The notes below the pieces were generated by a model. It was given only the letters and a program-made list of their open reading frames with translations, did not search any database and was not told where the DNA came from. A program made the translations under genes and the position numbers. Positions 59,040 to 64,000 of a DNA stretch of 64,000 nucleotides are shown here, piece after piece. How positions within the stretch are numbered: the stretch's first letter is position 1; every line of letters starts with the position of its first letter. This stretch comes from Hymenobacter radiodurans (lineage in GTDB: Bacteria > Bacteroidota > Bacteroidia > Cytophagales > Hymenobacteraceae), in NCBI RefSeq assembly GCF_004355185.1, contig NZ_CP037922.1, positions 2,294,001-2,358,000 of the forward strand. Reading direction: 5' to 3'.

Positions 59040-59834
59040 TTAAACCGCTTTTTTACAAACGATAAAGTTGGAGAGACCAGGAATGGTAATTCCGAGCTTC
59101 TTGATCAGATACGTGATTTTAAAATCCATTAATAACACCCCTTTAATCAGATTGTCTTTCACCGGATTTTCTTGCCAAGCGCCAATTCCTTTGGCGGAGT
59201 CGGGCTTGGTCTTCTTTTCCAGAAGCACCTGAATAAAGCGTGGCAGCAGCAGTGACGTGAAGAAATAGCCTTTCTCCACCACGCGTAGATTCGACTGCGT
59301 GACGGCCTTTTGCAGACTGTCGTTGGTATAGCGCCGGTAGTGTTTCAGGAATACATCGTGCGCGCAGAACAGCGACTGGAATGCCGGCACAGTGATGAAA
59401 AACTGGGTGTTGGGGGTGATGCAAGAACTCGACTGCAGGTAGCGCAGGAAAGCAACATCGTCGCTGATGTGCTCAATAACGTCGAGCAGCAACACTACAT
59501 CGGCCGGAACGGGCAGACTGGCGGCAGCGTCATCGAGCGACTGAAACACGCGGATGGGAGTATTGGCCTTGGCAAAACGGGCGGTGTATTCCTCTAGCAT
59601 TTGCTCGGTGAAGGCTGTATCTACGGCTACAAAGCTGGTGAGGGGAAGCTTTTTGGATAGCTGCTCAATAAGGTAAGTATCGCCGCAGCCGACGTCCAGA
59701 ATCGTTATTTTCTGGGTTGTAATAGTCGGAATATGCTCTTTTAATAACTGCACAACGACTTCAATACGAGCTAGCTCCCACGGGTGGCGGCCAGTTACTT
59801 GATAGTCGGTTAATTGTGCTTCGGTTAAATCCAT
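59040..59834 (-). CDS. Class I SAM-dependent methyltransferase
   Basis: A 264-residue methyltransferase. Motif I is ILDVGCGDTYLIEQL (about 45-59), the acidic loop is FVAVDTAF, and motif IV-like is VLLLDVIEHISDDV, typical of the type 11/12 group that acts on small molecules, lipids or sugars. The C-terminal part is helix-rich. Substrate cannot be told. Monocistronic, convergent with FUSC. Confidence 0.9.
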   Translation of the reverse strand: MDLTEAQLTDYQVTGRHPWELARIEVVVQLLKEHIPTITTQKITILDVGCGDTYLIEQLSKKLPLTSFVAVDTAFTEQMLEEYTARFAKANTPIRVFQSLDDAAASLPVPADVVLLLDVIEHISDDVAFLRYLQSSSCITPNTQFFITVPAFQSLFCAHDVFLKHYRRYTNDSLQKAVTQSNLRVVEKGYFFTSLLLPRFIQVLLEKKTKPDSAKGIGAWQENPVKDNLIKGVLLMDFKITYLIKKLGITIPGLSNFIVCKKAV

Positions 59835-59933
59835 CGGTGCTACTGGTTTCCTGATTGAACTGGCGGTAAAAGGCGTGCAAGATAGCTAATAGGCCAGAAC
59901 CCAACCGCCAACGCCCGTTCCGGTGGAATCAGG

Positions 59934-61199
59934 CTATGCTTCCGTAGCTTCGCTGTGCAGGGCCTCAACCGGCTTGGGGGCGGCCGGGGCTACGTAGTTT
60001 CTCAACGAGCGCATCACGAATATGGTGCTGATCACCGTGAGCACGGCCCCGGTCAGAAACGCGGCCCCCGGAAAGTGCACCGGCGCCTGCGGCCCGCTGA
60101 AATAGGAGAACAGGTTGGTCATGAGGGGCGGGCCGACAATGGACGTGGCGCTAACCAAACTGGTGAGGGCGCCCTGCAATTCGCCCTGCTCATTGGCCGG
60201 CACCTGCCCCGACATAATGCCCTGCAAGGCCGGCACCGCAATGCCTCCTAAGCTGTAGGGCACCAGAAAAGCGAACATCATCCAGCCCTTCGAGGCAAAC
60301 GCAAACAGAGTAAAACCAATGGCATACAGCGTCATGCCCACCAGCACCGAACGCTTGGCTCCCAATCGTGGATTGATAACCCGAATGAGCAAGCCTTGCA
60401 CCAGCGCCGTCATCAGACCCACGGCCCCGAGGGAGTAGCCAACCCACTTTTCATTCCACCCAAACTTATACATGGTGTAGTACGACCAAGTGCTTTGAGT
60501 AGCGTGGGCCGCGATGTAAAGTAGGAGCATAGAGCCCACCAGCCCCAGAATAACCGGGTAGCGCTGCAGCTGCTTCAAAGAGCCCACCGCATTGGCCCGC
60601 TTCCAGTCAAAGGGCCGCCGGTTTTCCTTGGCCAATGATTCGGGGAGGACAAAATAGCCATAGAGCCAGTTGAGCAAAGTGAGGCCAGCGGCCGCAATAA
60701 ACGGCACCCGTGGGCCATATTGGCCCAGCAAGCCGCCAATCACCGGCCCAATGATGAAGCCCAGGCCAAAGGCGGCGCCAATCATCCCGAAGTTCTGCGC
60801 CCGCTTCTCTGGGGGGCTAATATCGGCGATGTAGGCGGAGGCCGTGGTGAAGCTGGCGCCGGTAATGCCCGCAATAATGCGCCCCACGAACAGCCAGCCC
60901 ACGGTGGGCGCAAAGGCCAGAAACAGGTAATCGAGCCCAAATCCGAACAGGGCAAACAGCAACACTGGCCGCCTTCCGTACTGGTCGCTAAGGTTGCCGA
61001 GCACCGGCGAAAACAGGAACTGCATCCCGGCAAAGGCAAATAGCATCCAGCCGCCGTACTGCGCCGCCTCACTCAGGGTACCGCCAATCAGCTCCCGGAT
61101 CAGCGTGGGCAGCACCGGAATAATGATGCCGAACCCGATAACGTCCAGCAGCAGCGTAATGAAAATGAAGCCAAGCGCGGCTTTGCGGTTTTCGGCCAT
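59934..61199 (-). CDS. Tet-like (TCR family) MFS transporter
   Basis: A 421-residue MFS exporter with 12 predicted helices. Motif A after helix 2 is [14 protein letters not shown], motif C in helix 5 is around [20 protein letters not shown], and overall it matches the Tet(A)/multidrug TCR group; real tetracycline export is not implied. I start at the ATG ending at 61199 (MAENRK), since longer reading adds a Cys/Lys-rich non-family head. Monocistronic. Confidence 0.9.
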   Translation of the reverse strand: MAENRKAALGFIFITLLLDVIGFGIIIPVLPTLIRELIGGTLSEAAQYGGWMLFAFAGMQFLFSPVLGNLSDQYGRRPVLLFALFGFGLDYLFLAFAPTVGWLFVGRIIAGITGASFTTASAYIADISPPEKRAQNFGMIGAAFGLGFIIGPVIGGLLGQYGPRVPFIAAAGLTLLNWLYGYFVLPESLAKENRRPFDWKRANAVGSLKQLQRYPVILGLVGSMLLLYIAAHATQSTWSYYTMYKFGWNEKWVGYSLGAVGLMTALVQGLLIRVINPRLGAKRSVLVGMTLYAIGFTLFAFASKGWMMFAFLVPYSLGGIAVPALQGIMSGQVPANEQGELQGALTSLVSATSIVGPPLMTNLFSYFSGPQAPVHFPGAAFLTGAVLTVISTIFVMRSLRNYVAPAAPKPVEALHSEATEA

Positions 61200-61309
61200 T
61201 GGAAGCTTTTTTAGGGGTGAGCAACAAGAAAACCTAACGCCCAAATAACGCCATTAATTGCTAAATATAATAGTAATGATACTAAATTAAATGGAAAGCG
61301 CTTGTGGGC

Positions 61310-63095
61310 TTAAAAGACAATAACCTCCTCCGAATCAAAGTAATAGAGCACGTGCTGAATGTCTTGGTAGCCGAGCTGCTGAAAAAGCCCCCCGTACTGC
61401 TGCAGCAGGCGGCGGTGCTGGGGCTCGGGCGGCGGAATGCGGAAATCGAGCAGGGTTACGCGGCCAGGCGCGGGCCCCACGGTGGGCTCAAACACGATGC
61501 GGTCGGGTTTATACTCCTGCCGCGGCACGCCGCCCACCAGGATTTCCCGCTCCGTCTCAGCCGATACTTCGCGGCTAAAATAATGGGCAAGCTGCGGGTT
61601 CTGAACCGTCCGGCTAAGAAGGGTCAGCAGGGCAGGGCGCTCCTTTGTGCTGACCAAGCCTTCGGCCACGAGGTGCGTAGCCACGCGCTCTACATCGGAC
61701 GCCAGAATCGTGCGGCGTAGAGCGTAGTGGAGCTTGCGACTCCATTCGCGCTGTATCTGCTGGTCGTCGAAATCAAAAACCGTATTCGCGTGCCGACGCA
61801 AGCGCAGGCGCTCCTCCCAAGGCGTGCTGGTCAGGTTGTGCAGAGGCCAATTGCTGGTCGTGGCAGTGGCGTTTTTGAGCGACGGCACCCGGTGCTGAGC
61901 GTCGGCCAGTACGTAGGCGGTTCGCTCATCGTCCCACTGCTCGGTGCTCAGCAAGTAGCGGTGCAATAGCTCAGCTATGGTCTTGGCTTGGTCGCTGGGG
62001 GGCGTTTCTGCTTCGGCGGCGCGCGACGCACTGCTTTTGGTAGGCTTCGGACGGCGGCTGATGGCGTACAGGCGGTGGCGTGGGCGGGTGAAGGCCACGT
62101 AGAGCATGTTTAAGCCTTCCAGAAAGGTTTTTTCCAACTCCTCGGTGTACTGATGGGCCAGCGGCGTGCGCACCAAAGCTTGCGTCTGGCTAACTACGGC
62201 GATAGGGGGCATTTCCGGTACGGGCTTTTCTTCCTCCGTCAACCGCCCCCAAAGCAAGGTGTTGCGGTGGGGCGTCAGGCTCCAGTCGGCGAAGGGCACG
62301 ATGACCACGCCGTAGGCCAAGCCCTTGGCTTTATGCACCGTGGTAATAGTAATGGCGTCGCGTCCGGCGGGAGCATTGATGCTGAGGGAGCTTTTTTTCT
62401 GCTGCCAGTAAGTCAGGAAATTATTGAGGTTGTTGCCGAAGCGCAGGCTGAATTCCAGGGTTAGGTCGAGGAAGCGGAAGAGGTACTCGCTTTCGGCATT
62501 ACGGCCCAGCAGCCCAAAGGTGCCAATGAGGCGCTCCGTCAGCTCATACAGGCCAAGGTTGCCGGTTTCGCGCTCCTGCACATCGTAGCCCAGGGCGCGC
62601 AGCTCGTCGAAAAAGGGGAGAGCCTTCTCGTCGTTGGCCAGCTCGGCAATATGGCGGGCGCGGGCTGGCGTGGGGGGCAAATGCCGCACAACTTTATCCA
62701 CCAGCAGCAAGGCTTCCGCCCGCGCCAGCGTATCGGCCGGCTGGTTCAGCACCCGAAATACGGCCACCAGCAGATTCACGACCTCCGCAAACTCCAGCGA
62801 CAACGAATCGGCCGAGATAATGGGGTAGCCGCGCTCCTTCAGAAACTTCGCGACCCGCCGGCTACTGTCGCGACGACGGCAGAGCACGGCAATATCCTGG
62901 AGGCGAAACCCATCTTCCAGGGCTTGCTCTACGAGCTGCAAGGTGAGGTACAGCGTGCTTTCCTCGTAATCGAGCAGATGAGTGGGCGGCAGGCCGGGGA
63001 GGGGTTCGTCGGAGTAAGTGCCCGTAGCAGGCGAGTAGCGGCGGGCGGGGGCTGCGTCTTCGGTGAAGAGTAGCTCAACGTGGCCTAGCGAGGCC
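61310..63095 (-). pseudogene. AddA/UvrD-like helicase-nuclease, C-terminal part, cut off by the DUF559 element
   Basis: The A-subunit helicase of an AddAB-like repair enzyme, downstream part. It holds UvrD motifs IV-VI: TITTVHKAKGLAYGVVIVPF (motif V) and NMLYVAFTRPRHRLYAISRR (motif VI). The C-terminus is nuclease-like with PDRIVF and TLLDFRIP, then HRRLLQQYGGLFQQLGY; the usual DxK-TG is DFR-IP, so the nuclease site has lost its Lys and is probably weak or dead. The reading frame runs up to the element boundary, where it reads GEASLGHVELLFTED. The upstream part is at 63595-64000; as given, the two cannot make one protein. Confidence 0.88.
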
Positions 63096-63142
63096 TCACC
63101 CCCCGGCCCCCTCTCCCGCGGAGAGGGGGGAGCCTGACGACT
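63093..63142. repeat. Left terminal inverted repeat of the DUF559 element
   Basis: 50 bp starting GCCTCACCCCCCGGCCCCCT and ending GCCTGACGACT, matching 63621-63670 in inverse with one mismatch. It contains an internal palindrome, CCCCTCTCC with GGAGAGGGG. Confidence 0.9.
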
Positions 63143-63545
63143 GCAGTTGACTCGCAGGGGTAGGGCTTACTACGCGGGGAGGGAGTCCAGCGAGGGCTTC
63201 CTGAATAAGAGTTAATACCGTAGGTAAATCATTTAAAACTTGCGAGTTAGAAAAACGAAGTACTTTATATCCTAGCTGATTTAAATCATAAGTACGACCA
63301 GTGTCATATTCGGCTTGGTTAGCTTCGGTATGGACATCACCATCAACTTCTACCACCAGCATTTTGGCAATACACACAAAATCCACGATGAAGGAATTGA
63401 CGACGTGTTGCCGCCGAAATTTCTCCCCCAGCTTTTGATTGCGCAGTGCCTGCCAGAGCACGTTTTCTGCTTGCGTTGGATTGGACCGCATCTCTTTAGC
63501 AAAAGCAGCAGTCTTCTCCCAGCCCTTTGAGTCAGCAGTAAACAC
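63096..63545 (-). CDS. DUF559 endonuclease-like protein
   Basis: A 149-residue protein of the DUF559 family, a Vsr-like/PD-(D/E)XK nuclease fold. Family marks are RSNPTQAENVLWQALR, KFRRQH, VDFVC (Asp 55), VVEVDGDVH (Glu 66, Asp 68) and a final LGYKVLRFSN; the acidic trio is in the catalytic positions. The start is GTG ending at 63545; the in-frame codons upstream have no stop for a long stretch but are not family-like. The last residues (PLSAGEGAGG) come from the terminal repeat itself. Only gene of the element; DNA cutting for element movement is a hypothesis. Confidence 0.85.
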   Translation of the reverse strand: MFTADSKGWEKTAAFAKEMRSNPTQAENVLWQALRNQKLGEKFRRQHVVNSFIVDFVCIAKMLVVEVDGDVHTEANQAEYDTGRTYDLNQLGYKVLRFSNSQVLNDLPTVLTLIQEALAGLPPRVVSPTPASQLQSSGSPLSAGEGAGG

Positions 63546-63594
63546 GTACTCTCCAACTGCTCCCTCACCGCCTACCCGCTCAGAACTACTAGCA

Positions 63595-64000
63595 TTAGTG
63601 ATACCGTGAGAATTCGTTGAAGTCGTCGGGCTCCCCCCTCTCCGCGGGAGAGGGGGCCGGGGGGTGAGGCACCCCTTCGGGACTCACCTGCCAAAATTCC
63701 TCATCATAAATGCCCCCCACCAGAGGCAATCCCTCGTGGCCCTTGCTCACAAACTCAAAAAACGAGTTGTTAAACTCAATAATGGGCGCCGCCGACCGAT
63801 AATTTACGTTCAGATTCTGCGGCTCCAAGGCCTGATCCAAGGTGAAATATCGATCCTCTAACAGCCCGCGCAACTCGTCGTCCGCCACGCGACCGTAGAG
63901 ATACTCCGTCTCGTTCTTGTGCAAACGCAGAATCTGCTCCATCTCGCCGCCCCGCCAGCGGTAGATGGCCTGCTTGGCGTCACCCACGGCCAAGCTCAGG
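63595..64000 (-). pseudogene. AddA/UvrD-like helicase, upstream part, truncated by the DUF559 element and the window edge
   Basis: The frame is open at the window edge. It carries helicase motif III (VGDAKQAIYRWRGGE), then LNVNYRSAAPIIEFNN (motif IV region), and FWQVSPEG, before it enters the element's terminal repeat. There it reads PHPPAPSPAERGEP and stops at 63595. The same gene continues beyond the element at 61310-63095. The 5' part lies outside the window. Confidence 0.88.
63621..63670. repeat. Right terminal inverted repeat of the DUF559 element
   Basis: Inverse copy of 63093-63142, 49 of 50 bases matching; read on the minus strand it encodes the PHPPAPSPAERG peptide at the end of the truncated helicase. 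Confidence 0.9.

Larger units (their letters stand above)
63093..63670. mobile_element. Small element with 50-bp terminal inverted repeats carrying a DUF559 gene
   Basis: A 578-bp segment bounded by inverted 50-bp ends (49/50 identical) and carrying one gene, a DUF559 endonuclease-like protein. It lies inside the AddA-like helicase gene and breaks it: helicase coding on both sides joins sensibly if the element is removed (about VSPE-ASLGHVELLF). No clear target-site duplication is seen. Palindromic repeats read as PHPPAPSPAERG-type peptides and DUF559 genes beside them occur in many genomes (general knowledge), so this fits a non-autonomous or DUF559-driven repeat family. Confidence 0.75.

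Noticed and set aside
63093..63670. Target-site duplication at the DUF559 element
   Set aside because: Flanks (CGAG on one side, ACCC on the other) do not repeat; none could be supported.
63093..63670. CRISPR-like repeats
   Set aside because: Only two copies, inverted and not regularly spaced, with a gene between them.

Overview
The window reads as chromosomal DNA of a Bacteroidota bacterium, most likely Hymenobacter or a close relative (inference). The reasons are moderately GC-rich coding, no Shine-Dalgarno sequences before most starts, TAnnTTTG-type promoter boxes, and family-typical genes: SusA-like secreted GH13 amylase, DUF5694, DUF4112, DUF6249, a DACNV/DisA-like protein, HAE1 efflux, and AddAB-type recombination nucleases. 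I saw no rRNA, tRNA, CRISPR array or prophage.

Layout. 1-7.5 kb: sugar permease, THUMP RNA methyltransferase, secreted amylase, Cys-rich copper protein, RecQ. 7.6-19 kb: PA14-OmpA envelope protein, XRE-S24 regulator, peptide deformylase, pirin, M2 peptidase lipoprotein, MtfA-SEC-C, NUDIX, small phosphatase, DEAD helicase, MFS exporter. 19-27 kb: YihY, DUF2062, SseB, a lipoprotein/SCO/cytochrome c operon, DUF4112, aldo/keto reductase, DisA-like protein. 27-35 kb: HI0933 flavoprotein and an ion/osmotic group (cation:proton antiporter, DUF2254, ClC with CBS domains, MscS). 35-41 kb: small membrane proteins, Fcy1-like deaminase, AddB-like nuclease, a nuclease-like exported protein. 41-48 kb: TetR-TolC-adaptor-RND efflux operon. 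48-54 kb: FAD oxidoreductase, AraC regulator, aldo/keto reductase, esterase, ECF sigma with a probable anti-sigma. 54-61 kb: Tat-exported molybdenum hydroxylase pair, VKOR-like and FUSC membrane proteins, methyltransferase, Tet-like MFS. 61-64 kb: an AddA/UvrD-like helicase split by a small element.

Three things stand out. (1) A 578-bp element with 50-bp terminal inverted repeats (49/50 identical) carries a DUF559 endonuclease-like gene and interrupts the AddA-like helicase gene. (2) The 7-mer GGGGGGC, usually followed by A/T-rich sequence, occurs about 56 times by eye, in genes and between them, on both strands. In at least one place two copies pair into a terminator-like hairpin. (3) Eleven genes carry twelve single-base frameshifts. 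Every one lies in a short G/C run (eleven G5/C5, one G4), and adding one G/C restores the full family-length protein each time. Either these tracts are under-called in the assembly or they slip in the cell; reads would tell. Frameshifted genes are listed as pseudogenes because the sequence as given is broken, but most are probably intact in the organism.

There are also palindromic REP-like repeats of two families, several strong hairpin terminators, a 52-residue membrane ORF, and a small membrane-protein gene broken by an in-frame stop.
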